Below, in pieces: positions 19,201 to 26,543 of a stretch of 64,000 nt of DNA; the first letter of the stretch is position 1, and the number at the start of each line of letters is the position of its first letter. Position numbers and translations under genes: made by a program. The notes beneath the pieces are model-generated. The model was not told where the DNA came from. It ran no database searches and saw nothing but the letters and a program-made list of their open reading frames with translations. Source of the stretch: Sabulibacter ruber (GTDB lineage Bacteria > Bacteroidota > Bacteroidia > Cytophagales > Hymenobacteraceae); the NCBI RefSeq assembly GCF_017355955.1, contig NZ_JAFFID010000003.1, positions 248,001 through 312,000 on the forward strand, in the 5' to 3' direction.

Positions 19201-20321
19201 TGAAAGACCGCACCAAAGAACTTCTGGAAAGCCAGGAACGCTTTAACCTGGTGTCCAAAGCGACGAATGACGTAGTCTGGGACTGGAACCTGATCACCAA
19301 TGAACTGTGGTGGAGCGATACTTTGCAGCCCATTCTGGGGTATGAACCCAAAGAAATGGACAAAGGGATTAACGCCTGGTTCAACAAAATTCACCCAGAA
19401 GACAAACACCGCATTATCAGGGGCATCAACGAGGCCATTAACGCTGGGCAAGACCAATGGGTGGAGGAATTTAAGCTGGCCCGGGCCGATGGCACGTTTG
19501 CTGATGTCTACAACCGGGCGTACATCCTGCACAATGAGTACCAGATTCCGCACCGCGTGCTGGGCTCCTTCATTGACCTTTCAGACCTGAAAGACACCCA
19601 ACTGAAGCTGAAGGAAACCAACGCCCACCTGCTGCGCGTGATTGATGACCTGGATAATTTTGTCTACACCGCCTCGCATGACCTGAAAGCGCCCATCCAC
19701 AACATTGAGGCCCTGTTGCGTGAGTTGCAGGTGGAACTTCCGCAGGATGAGTTTGAGCTGGTAGATGTGCAGCAGATCATGCGCATGATGCAGGGCGCCG
19801 TGGAGCGCTTCAAGAAAACCATCGGGAATCTCACCGAGATCACAAAGCTGCAAAATGACCACAGCAGCCAGGATGTGGCCTCCATAGATTTGGCCCACCT
19901 GGTACAAGATGTGGTGCTGGATCTGGAGCCCCTCATGAAGGAAACCAATGCCCAGCTAGACATTGACGTAGCCAATTGCCCCGTTATCTCTTTCTCAGAA
20001 AAGAACCTGCGCAGCATTGTCTACAACCTGGTGTCCAATGCGTTCAAATACCGCGCCCCAGACCGTGAGCCTAAAGTGTCTTTGTCCTGCACCACGGAGG
20101 ACGAATTTGTGGTGCTGCAGGTACAAGACAATGGCCTGGGGTTAGGCCCCGAGCAGAAAGACCACCTTTTCTCTATGTTCCAGCGTTTCCATGACCACGT
20201 GGAAGGATCGGGCATTGGGCTGTATATGGTGAAGAAAATCATTAACAATGCCGGCGGTAAGATTGAAGTAGAAAGCCATTTAGGCGAAGGAACCACTTTT
20301 AAGGTTTTCTTCCGGAAGTAA
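16233..20321 (+). CDS. CheB-CheR-PAS-histidine kinase fusion
   Basis: A 1362-residue cytoplasmic signalling protein. Residues about 15-205 are a CheB methylesterase domain (Ser25 in GASAGG; IIQHLSPDH; GTGTDGTKG). About 215-480 is a CheR methyltransferase (TRFFRDPEAF, TACSTGEEVYS, DLITCRNMLIYL). A coiled coil with repeated SNEEL heptads follows (about 670-740). PAS-like segments come next (about 740-1110; the last is PAS_3-like with SKATNDVVWDWN). A HisKA domain (ASHDLKAPIHN, phospho-His near 1150) and a HATPase domain (NAFKYR, DNGLGLG, GSGIGLYMVKK) end the protein. Such fusions are known in Bacteroidota. Its position directly after a phytochrome core suggests light-dependent control; whether the CheB/CheR parts act on chemoreceptors is unknown. 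Confidence 0.92.
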   Translation: MLMALAPPPDMLPKTDHYLVGIGASAGGLEAIHKLFDHFPSNSSFSFVIIQHLSPDHKSLMAELLSKHTQMRVQEAEDNMVTRPNCVYVLPSGKQLTIRNGRLRLTDQIRNREPNFAIDLFFESLAKDLGRYAIGIILSGTGTDGTKGVKMIKSAGGMVMVQDPFTARFDGMPRSAIETGFVDYVFPPERMPHEIMEYTRQIPLVKTVLDRNEDVDDKVLQEILDLICLHTQTNFKNYKQPTIYRRIRKRMDLLKVFTLPDYLTYIHENPAELKQLCQEFLIGVTRFFRDPEAFEALETDIIPQIIAHVPEEETIKVWVTACSTGEEVYSIAILFQECFQRMGRKPNIKLFGTDIDQRAIRQASKGVFPASISKDVSETHLQQFFHFKNNRYTIKEDIRKLVIFAQHDLQKDPPFSRIDLITCRNMLIYLNPDLQKKVLGVFPYALKLHGYLFLGPSEHIGELKSYFSEKNRKWKIFQKVKESKGIQQTYGITQQTPTYAADGLHSYRNAQALRYNEMFLEAIAEDFKMTGLYIDDNYQLLHGIGDFNRFLKLPEKQLQLNLIKMVPKELAVTLSVDIRKVLKNPKTLSRQVVIRLGTKDQLVNLTVKPISVEKDLPKVILVMLQEVGKLSPSLKALEPALVSEDDTEYFHQLSVLEAELKEARESLHLTVQDLSTSNEELQSTNEELMSSNEELQSSNEEMQSLNEELHTVNSEHQLKIKELLELNEDLDNYIRSSNIGQLFLDHHLAIRKFTPAVKDLINIIDIDLGRPIHHLSHNLRYSRWMEDIQKVNNTSAEVEQEVETHDGKFFLMRIIPYLKHDGNKDGVVLSFVEVTTLKTLSNVVQGVLNSSLNSIMAFRAIRDEEQQITDFRWTLLNKPAERLIGKPQEQLLHQSIQPDMVFLKRTSLFNKFKQVVETGQPLHIEQNLEVNGKRAWYEIAAAKMGDGLTLTMADITEKKNSEEKILLAYEDLKKAEEDLIKLNGQLEHRVKDRTKELLESQERFNLVSKATNDVVWDWNLITNELWWSDTLQPILGYEPKEMDKGINAWFNKIHPEDKHRIIRGINEAINAGQDQWVEEFKLARADGTFADVYNRAYILHNEYQIPHRVLGSFIDLSDLKDTQLKLKETNAHLLRVIDDLDNFVYTASHDLKAPIHNIEALLRELQVELPQDEFELVDVQQIMRMMQGAVERFKKTIGNLTEITKLQNDHSSQDVASIDLAHLVQDVVLDLEPLMKETNAQLDIDVANCPVISFSEKNLRSIVYNLVSNAFKYRAPDREPKVSLSCTTEDEFVVLQVQDNGLGLGPEQKDHLFSMFQRFHDHVEGSGIGLYMVKKIINNAGGKIEVESHLGEGTTFKVFFRK

Positions 20322-20338
20322 TTAATTCATTTAGAATT

Positions 20339-20398
20339 AGGCTGTGGGTTGATTTTGGGCTGTTTTTCAGAAAGCTGCTTAAAAACAACCCACAGCCT
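20339..20398. terminator. Terminator after the kinase, enclosing a palindromic repeat
   Basis: Arms AGGCTGTGGGTTG (20339-20351) and CAACCCACAGCCT (20386-20398) flank a copy of the ~35-nt palindrome (20352-20386), followed by TTTAT. This long hairpin follows the kinase gene by 17 bp. Confidence 0.75.
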
Positions 20399-20595
20399 TT
20401 ATACATGTAAATCAAGCGGTATAGTTTTATGCTTGATTTCCCTAAACAGCCCTAAACCTGAGATTTGATCCAGATAAAAGCTGTCCTTTTTACAGAGGCA
20501 GTTCTCAGACACTGATTTAAATCAGTTCCTTGAAATATAGTTGTCACTGCTGAGCAACGCGGCAATCAGGAGATTTGCCTTATTTCTCTGCTCGC

Positions 20596-21642
20596 ATGAA
20601 TACCGTACCTCCTTCCAAAGCCATCACGTACTGGCTTCTTACCGGCGCATTCCTGATACTGGCCATGGTCATCATTGGGGGCATCACCCGCCTCACGGGC
20701 TCCGGCCTTTCCATAGTGGAGTGGAACGTAATTTCCGGAACGCTTCCACCTCTCACCCAAGCTGCCTGGCAAACTGCTTTTGCCAAGTACCAGCAGTTCC
20801 CCGAATTCCAGAAGGTGAACTTCAGCATGACCTTAGCCGGTTTCAAACAAATCTTTTGGTGGGAATACCTGCATCGGCTCCTTGGCAGGTTGATCGGGTT
20901 GGTGTTTATCATCCCTTTTCTCTACTTCGTCCTTAAAAAGCGAGTTTCTGGCGGGCTCCTGAAGCGTCTTTTGTTCATCCTGTTTTTGGGGTTGGCTCAA
21001 GGGGCGATGGGTTGGTTTATGGTGAAGAGCGGCCTGGTAGAGAATCCGCACGTGAGCCACTACCGGTTGGCGGCGCACTTTTGCCTGGCCCTGGCGTTGA
21101 TTGGCACCATCCTGTGGACCGTAGCCGATCTGCGAAATTCAGGCAAAAAGCCAGCCTCCACTGAAAAGAAACTGGTACGTTTTTCCCGCTGGTTATTGGC
21201 GGCAGTTCTGGTGCAGATAGTTCTGGGCGCCTTTGTGGCTGGGTTAAAGGCCGGATTCTATTACAACACTTTCCCGCTTATGAACGGAGAGGTCTATCCT
21301 TCTGTACTGCCGGAAATTCTTATCTGGAGCAATTTCATGGAAAATGGCTCCCTGATGCAGTTCATTCACCGCTGGGTGGCCTTTTTGGTATTGGTTTTAC
21401 TTTTCCGCTTCTGGCGGCTCAGCCGTCAGGCCAATGCCTCAGAACAGACCCAAAGGATAGCGCGATTTATTTTCTTGGTAGGCCTGTCTCAAGCTGGTGT
21501 AGGCATTGCCACGCTGCTGTTACAGGTTCCGGTTGCCTTGGGGGTACTTCATCAGGTAGTAGCGGTGGTGCTGTTTTCAGGCACTCTTTTGGCGGTACAC
21601 CAGCTAACCTATTCCAGAGTGGGTAGCCAGAACCGTACTTAA
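20596..21642 (+). CDS. ctaA: COX15/CtaA heme A synthase
   Basis: A 348-residue inner-membrane protein of the COX15/CtaA family, which oxidises the C8 methyl of heme O to give heme A for cytochrome c oxidase. Eight hydrophobic segments are visible. Conserved heme-ligand histidines occur in WWEYLHRLLGR, VSHYRLAAHF, FIHRWVAFL and GVLHQVVAVV. The motif GGITRLTGSGLSIVEW just after the first segment is the COX15 signature. I use the ATG at 20596; a TTG seven codons upstream is an unlikely start. A single gene with no cytochrome oxidase genes alongside. Confidence 0.93.
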   Translation: MNTVPPSKAITYWLLTGAFLILAMVIIGGITRLTGSGLSIVEWNVISGTLPPLTQAAWQTAFAKYQQFPEFQKVNFSMTLAGFKQIFWWEYLHRLLGRLIGLVFIIPFLYFVLKKRVSGGLLKRLLFILFLGLAQGAMGWFMVKSGLVENPHVSHYRLAAHFCLALALIGTILWTVADLRNSGKKPASTEKKLVRFSRWLLAAVLVQIVLGAFVAGLKAGFYYNTFPLMNGEVYPSVLPEILIWSNFMENGSLMQFIHRWVAFLVLVLLFRFWRLSRQANASEQTQRIARFIFLVGLSQAGVGIATLLLQVPVALGVLHQVVAVVLFSGTLLAVHQLTYSRVGSQNRT

Positions 21643-21672
21643 GAGCATTGGTACATACTAGGCAAAAGCCCG

Positions 21673-21707
21673 GTTTGCGCCTTATTTTAGAAAAAGAGGT
21701 GCAAAAA
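21673..21707. repeat. Degenerate ~35-nt intergenic palindrome, copy
   Basis: GTTTGCGCCTTATTTT then AAAAAGAGGTGCAAAAA, an imperfect inverted repeat between the convergent ctaA and histidine kinase genes. It could serve as a weak terminator for both. Confidence 0.6.
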
Positions 21708-21756
21708 GGACTTTCTTTTTTCCAGACGTTTTTAGAGGAAACTGTATGGTGAGCGC

Positions 21757-23232
21757 CTAATTAGAAGACATTCCCTTCAGTAAATTCTGGTTGTTCGCCT
21801 TTTCCAGTGCGTGCAGTTGCTCTTTGCTTGCCAGGGGCAGGGTGAAGGAAATGCAGGTACCCTTCCCCTTTTCGCTTTCCACGCCAAGCGTGCCTCCATT
21901 CTTCTCCACAAACTCTTTGCAGAGAATCAGTCCTAGTCCTGAGCCTGCTTCGTTCTGGGTGCCCAACGAAGTCGTTTTCTTACTGATGTCAAACAGGTAA
22001 GCAAGCGATTTTTCGGCGATACCTACCCCATTGTCCTGCACCTTCACCAGGATAGAAGGAACACCCTCTTCTGAGGGCCCGGTACTCTCTACTAGGATGT
22101 CAATCTGCCCTCCCAGTCGGGTGAACTTGATGGCGTTGGAAATCAGGTTCCTGAAAATGGTGCCCACCATTTCCTTGTCCGCAAACGCCAACACCTGGGG
22201 CTTGACCTGATTCTGCAAGGAGATATTTTTGCCCGAGGCCATGGATTGCAGGTAGCCCAAGGTTTCTTTCACGGTTTGGTGTACATCCAGGACCGCTGGT
22301 TTGAACGGGATCTGGTTTGTCTGGCTTCTGGCCCACAGCAAAAGGTTCTCCAGCAAACGGGAGGTATTCTGCAGGCTCTTGTACTGCAGCAGCGACAGAC
22401 GTTGACGGCTTTCCTCAGAATCGCCGGCGGTGTTGTCCACCATCATCTTGGAAAGCTGCAAAGTGGATTGAAGCGGCCCCCGCAAATCATGCGAGACAAT
22501 GGCGAAGAGTTTATCTTTGGCAGAGTTGGCATCGGCTAGGTGCTGGGTGGAAAGCTGCAGTTGCGCATTGTTTTTCTCCAGCGCCGTTTGTTGAGCCAGT
22601 ATTTGCCTGCTTTGCCGGTAGTTCATCATGTTGGTCCGCCAGAGCACCCAAGCCAAGCCAATGCCAATCCCCGTGGCCGAAATCCCGTTCACGCGCATGG
22701 TTAGCAAAAGCGCATCATCGGGTTGGTAATACCCCAGGCTCACAAAAAAGGCCCCGTAAGAAACCAGGTAAAGCACCAGCGCGACCATGGGCCTGATCTG
22801 CAAAATCAGAGCCGGGGCAATGCACGTGATCAGGAACGCATTGATGGACGCATTCACCAACTGATCTATGGCCGTGAGTGCGGCCCCAAAACAAGGCATC
22901 AAAAGAAACACCGTTCCTATAATTGCCTTCGCCAATTTTGTTTTAGATAGGTCTTTCTTTTTTAGATAATAGGTAAGCCCCGCAATAACCAATACCAGGA
23001 GGAAGAAAGTAGAATGGGCGTAGATGATACCCATTTTCCAGCGGTACTCAGTGGGGGTTCCTTCGTTCAGTTGGGCTTTGAACAGGAGAACGTGCGCAGC
23101 AGAGACAGGTAAAATCAAAAAACTCAGAACCAGAATGCGCTGAAGATTAGTATGCCTAACCTCGTTTTCCAGAATTGATTTATCTGCCCTGGAAAGCAGC
23201 AGATGCTTCCCTAAAAATCGTTTGATGTTCAT
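21757..23232 (-). CDS. Membrane-bound sensor histidine kinase
   Basis: A 491-residue kinase. The N-terminal part (about residues 28-210) holds roughly six hydrophobic segments with only short loops, so the signal is probably sensed in or near the membrane. A short linker helix precedes HisKA (FAIVSHDLRGPLQ, phospho-His near residue 250), then the HATPase domain with the N box (NLISNAIKF), DNGVGIA and the glycine-rich GSGLGLILCKEF. No receiver domain is fused and no response-regulator gene is adjacent, so it is an orphan here. The ligand is unknown. Confidence 0.88.
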   Translation of the reverse strand: MNIKRFLGKHLLLSRADKSILENEVRHTNLQRILVLSFLILPVSAAHVLLFKAQLNEGTPTEYRWKMGIIYAHSTFFLLVLVIAGLTYYLKKKDLSKTKLAKAIIGTVFLLMPCFGAALTAIDQLVNASINAFLITCIAPALILQIRPMVALVLYLVSYGAFFVSLGYYQPDDALLLTMRVNGISATGIGIGLAWVLWRTNMMNYRQSRQILAQQTALEKNNAQLQLSTQHLADANSAKDKLFAIVSHDLRGPLQSTLQLSKMMVDNTAGDSEESRQRLSLLQYKSLQNTSRLLENLLLWARSQTNQIPFKPAVLDVHQTVKETLGYLQSMASGKNISLQNQVKPQVLAFADKEMVGTIFRNLISNAIKFTRLGGQIDILVESTGPSEEGVPSILVKVQDNGVGIAEKSLAYLFDISKKTTSLGTQNEAGSGLGLILCKEFVEKNGGTLGVESEKGKGTCISFTLPLASKEQLHALEKANNQNLLKGMSSN

Positions 23233-23593
23233 TAGACTCCCGTTCCACCGCTCACTTCTTTCACAGAATCACCCCTTCTATAGAGTAGAAGTAGAACATA
23301 AGTGCAAGTTAGCAGCCAATTTATACAATTCCTACGCTCTAGTAGCGCTAAATTGTTACTGATTGGCACAAAAGGAAGACAACAGGCAATATAGCAACAT
23401 TCCTGTTTCCACCTTCCTTTACTGAAAAGGAGGGTAAAACAGGAATTGGAGATGTTCAAATAAGCTTTGTTAGTAAAATGGAGCTTACAGGGTAATGATA
23501 AGAAGTCGCTATTGACTTGCCGGTGAAACTGGACCTGAACTGTACCTAACGGGCTCTTCTAATCCGTAGCCTAAAGAGAGATTCAATAGCCTC
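23233..23593. other. Intergenic region, no supported gene
   Basis: A gap of 361 bp upstream of the histidine kinase. A 75-codon minus-strand open frame overlaps the kinase start by one base, but its cysteine-rich translation looks random. No clear hairpin or motif was found. Confidence 0.4.
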
Positions 23594-24424
23594 TTATTTG
23601 ATGCCAGCTCTAAAAATCCGGACTGGAAACAGCCGGTAATCATTTAGGTTAATGGCGTACAGACAACCTTCCCAATGGATGACTGGTACCACCCCGGTGG
23701 GCGTGATGCCGTTGTTATTGGGGATGGTTAACAGGGCGTTGCCTATGTAAGACACATCTTTGAGGCCCATACGTACGCAGATATGCTCCTGAAAAGCCTC
23801 TTTCTCTATTTTTGAAGAAGTGAACCCAACCTCCCTGGCCACTAATTGGTCAGATTTGTCATGGGTGTAATAAGAAACCTTCTCTACGGTATTGATGGAG
23901 ATTTCCGGCACATACAACCGGGGAACCGTGGCCTTGGCGCCCCGGTCATGGTAGAACTGCACCGAGGTCTGCACCGGCTTTACCAGCTCCGGCAGGTTGG
24001 CGGCTTTCTCCAGGCGCTTGAGGGCAGCAGCCTTGCTCTCCTGCAGGGAATCTTCCAGTTTCCTGGCCGTACCGTTGGAAGCGTGCGTCAGGTCATGGAA
24101 CTTCTGGTGCACATCCAGAATGGCCGTGAAGGTGGTAATGAAATGATCGGTGTTCTGGAGGTGGAACATTTCCAGCTCGTGCACCTTTTTGCGGGAAACC
24201 AGGTAACTGTGGATGTTCTCGGTTTTCTCGTAAACGGTTTTCATTTTGGGTTCATGCGGCGTGCCCTGGTAACGGGTACTGAGGTCCTGCAGCAAGGTAA
24301 GGCGGCGGTTAGAGTCCTGGATAAACCCTACGTCCTGCAGCCCAAACTCAACCGGGCTACCCACCACTTCTCTTTTGCTGGCCTCATTATTCATCCCAAA
24401 CAGAGTGCGCACAAAATCCATCAT
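23594..24424 (-). CDS. Uncharacterised protein of the TelA operon
   Basis: A 276-residue soluble protein that I do not recognise. It has a helical N-terminal half rich in charged residues (about 60-140), then a beta-rich part with VPRLYVPEISINTVEKVSYY and a C-terminal stretch ending LFPVRIFRAGIK. No signal peptide, membrane segment or catalytic motif is visible. Its ATG overlaps the stop codon of the 58-codon gene upstream (ATGA), implying translational coupling and a shared role with TelA. The start at 24424 is supported by that coupling. Confidence 0.8.
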   Translation of the reverse strand: MMDFVRTLFGMNNEASKREVVGSPVEFGLQDVGFIQDSNRRLTLLQDLSTRYQGTPHEPKMKTVYEKTENIHSYLVSRKKVHELEMFHLQNTDHFITTFTAILDVHQKFHDLTHASNGTARKLEDSLQESKAAALKRLEKAANLPELVKPVQTSVQFYHDRGAKATVPRLYVPEISINTVEKVSYYTHDKSDQLVAREVGFTSSKIEKEAFQEHICVRMGLKDVSYIGNALLTIPNNNGITPTGVVPVIHWEGCLYAINLNDYRLFPVRIFRAGIK

Positions 24425-24597
24425 TCAGAAAGTATTTTTTTTAGATGCATCGTTTCGATTTCCACCTGGATTCTTTCAGCGGCCTTTTGGTTCTCAAGGA
24501 AATTGTCCAGGTTCTGGAGGTACAGGTCCAGGAGGGCGTCCTGCTCTTGGGTCAGGACGCCGTTCAAGGTTTTATCGGTAGACTGAGTATGTATCAT
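24421..24597 (-). CDS. Short coupled gene in the TelA operon (58 codons)
   Basis: A 58-residue open frame fills the space between telA-like and the 276-residue gene exactly. Its ATG (24597-24595) shares one base with the TGA of the TelA gene, and its own TGA overlaps the next ATG. The predicted product is acidic and helical, starting MIHTQSTDKTLNGVL and containing ALLDLYLQNLDNF and a coiled-coil-like tail. Coupling at both ends is strong evidence that it is translated. A GTG one codon earlier is an alternative start. It may be a small scaffold or adaptor subunit; that is a guess. Confidence 0.72.
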   Translation of the reverse strand: MIHTQSTDKTLNGVLTQEQDALLDLYLQNLDNFLENQKAAERIQVEIETMHLKKILSE

Positions 24598-25685
24598 CAC
24601 TGAATTTCAATCTTCTTAGACTTGGTACCCAAAGCGCCCAAGATCTTAGAGTTTAATTCTTCCTGCACCTGGGCCAGCTCTTTTACGGCTTCGGCCCGTT
24701 TACGGCTTCCTTCCTCTGAGATTTTGATCACGGCATCCAAGGTCTCCACCATGTCTTTGTTTACCTTCTTAAGGGTTTCTACGTCTACAATACCACGCTC
24801 ATTCTCCTTGGCCGCCGTTACTACGTTGGTTTTCAGCAACTGGGAGTTTTTCAGGAGCATCTCGTTGGTGGTATCGGTTACCTTTTTCTGGATCTCCAGG
24901 GCTTTGCGCTGTTTCTCCAATCCTAAGGCAATGGCTACCTGCTGGCGCCACACCGGAATAACGGTCACAATGGAGTTCTGGATTTTCTGGGCCAGCACAT
25001 CATTGGTGGTCTGGATCATGCGGATCTGCGGCATAGACTGCGTGGCAATGGTATGCGACAGCGTGAAATCATGCACTTTTTTCTCCAGGCGCTCTTTGAA
25101 CGCTACCATATCAGCTAAACGCTGCACCACCAGTTCATCCTGACCGCTGCTTTCCACCTCGGCCTGAAGCTTGGGAATTTCCTGCATCTCAATTTCCTCA
25201 ATCTTCATCTTGCCCGCGGCAATCAAGGCGCGCACCTCATGGATGTACTCCACCACCTGCTTGAACATCACTTCTAGCCCGGTAGAGTCTTTCATCACGC
25301 TCTGGCGGGTTTTCTCCAGCTTTACCACCACATCGTCTACGTTCTCAGAAACAGAGTTGTACTGACTGGCCAGCTGTTTGGTCTTATCCTTGATCTTGCC
25401 CACAAACGGCAGCCGGGAAAAGAAACCGGGTTTCTCGGTCTCGTCTACCTTGATCATGTTGATCTGAGCCAGTAGTTCATTGATGGCCGCCCCCGCCTCC
25501 CCTGAGTCCTTGGCTTTCACCTTAGCCAGCAGTTCATTGGAGTAGTAGCCCAGTTTCTTCTGGGTTTCCACGCCAAAGGAGCTAAGGCTTTCGGGCTTGG
25601 CCGGGTCCAGGGTTTTAGAAATCTCCAGGGCTTTCTGCTGAATCAGCTCTTTGTTCTCTGACAATACAATCTCGTTATTTTCCAT
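24597..25685 (-). CDS. TelA-family protein (toxic anion resistance family)
   Basis: A 362-residue, almost wholly helical protein of the TelA family. Recognisable family stretches are the N-terminal FFSRLPFVGKIKDKTKQLA (near 85), QSVMKDSTGLEVMF, and the conserved core IQNSIVTVIPVWRQQVAIAL (near 240) followed by TNEMLLKNSQLLK. Family members occur in tellurite-resistance and stress (ter) regions, but their biochemical role is unsettled; no transmembrane segment is visible. The gene overlaps its upstream neighbour by 11 bp and its downstream neighbour by 1 bp, placing it in a four-gene operon. No TerD/TerC genes are nearby. Confidence 0.88.
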   Translation of the reverse strand: MENNEIVLSENKELIQQKALEISKTLDPAKPESLSSFGVETQKKLGYYSNELLAKVKAKDSGEAGAAINELLAQINMIKVDETEKPGFFSRLPFVGKIKDKTKQLASQYNSVSENVDDVVVKLEKTRQSVMKDSTGLEVMFKQVVEYIHEVRALIAAGKMKIEEIEMQEIPKLQAEVESSGQDELVVQRLADMVAFKERLEKKVHDFTLSHTIATQSMPQIRMIQTTNDVLAQKIQNSIVTVIPVWRQQVAIALGLEKQRKALEIQKKVTDTTNEMLLKNSQLLKTNVVTAAKENERGIVDVETLKKVNKDMVETLDAVIKISEEGSRKRAEAVKELAQVQEELNSKILGALGTKSKKIEIQ

Positions 25686-26136
25686 GGTGCAGTTGTCTTA
25701 CTTGGTGGGGGTAATAAATGGTATCTATTGCTTGTACAAACGATTTAATAGTTTCATGGCGGTCTTTCTCGTCATACCACTCAATCTCATGTTGGGGCAG
25801 GTAATCGCCTAAAAGTCCCTGTACTTCCTGCAGCAAGGCCTCGCCTTTGCGGGTCCGGAACGCCGGGTTCTTGTAATAGGCATTCAGGTACTGCACCTTC
25901 ACTTGCCCGGCCTGGGTAATGGCCAGCTCCTTTATCTCCACCACCAGTTCAGAGGACTTCTGCTCTTGGGTGACCAGGGTTTTGTAAACGCCTTTTCTCC
26001 CCTCCTCCAGCACTGCCTGGCATTTCTGTTTCACCTCGGCCAAGGCTCTTTTCAGTTTTCGGTTTGGCCTTATCCGGTTGCCGTAAATATACCCCAGAAA
26101 GGCAGCCAGTATGCACGCAAATATGATTGCTCCCAT
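25675..26136 (-). CDS. Membrane-anchored uncharacterised protein, first gene of the TelA operon
   Basis: A 153-residue protein with one N-terminal membrane helix (about residues 3-20, GAIIFACILAAFLGYIYG) followed by a basic stretch and a charged helical cytoplasmic domain (about 25-150). The basic residues after the helix predict a cytoplasmic C-terminus. I do not recognise the family. The gene ends 11 bp inside telA, so the two are co-translated; it could anchor TelA at the membrane. The start at 26136 fits the anchor. Confidence 0.75.
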   Translation of the reverse strand: MGAIIFACILAAFLGYIYGNRIRPNRKLKRALAEVKQKCQAVLEEGRKGVYKTLVTQEQKSSELVVEIKELAITQAGQVKVQYLNAYYKNPAFRTRKGEALLQEVQGLLGDYLPQHEIEWYDEKDRHETIKSFVQAIDTIYYPHQVRQLHHGK

Positions 26137-26543
26137 TTTTAAAATCTGTTTTTGCTAAAACGTAGAAACTAGCAGATTCTATACGCATACTTGCCGGCAA
26201 TGCCCATTGCTACCCAGGCAAGTTCATCCCTTTTTTCAATGCCAGCCTCAAATGCCACCGGGATTTCTCTTGCTACTGTTTTTTCCATTAGTCGTACGGC
26301 AACACAAAATATAACAGGGTGGTCTGTACTTTTTATAGTGCCTCCTGATGATGCATCAATGGTTTATCTGTCTTTTGAGAAAACAAGACTGAAAAAGGAG
26401 GCAGCCCGACAGGAACTGCAAGGGAAGTATGACGGGTTTCACCTGCATTCTGCCCGGCTTCAAACTCCTTATTTTCCAGAAACAGAAATAACCTTCTCCC
26501 TTTCAGATTCATCGGCGTACCTTCGCACTATCAAGTCTATTGT
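26137..26543. other. Divergent intergenic region
   Basis: About 400 bp between the TelA operon and the helicase, presumably holding both promoters. A plus-strand frame of 118 codons (26191-26547) ends inside the helicase start, but its translation looks like chance sequence and I do not support it. Confidence 0.4.

Noticed and set aside
23232..23459. 75-codon minus-strand open frame upstream of the histidine kinase
   Set aside because: Overlaps the kinase start by a single base, cysteine-rich random translation, no recognisable features.
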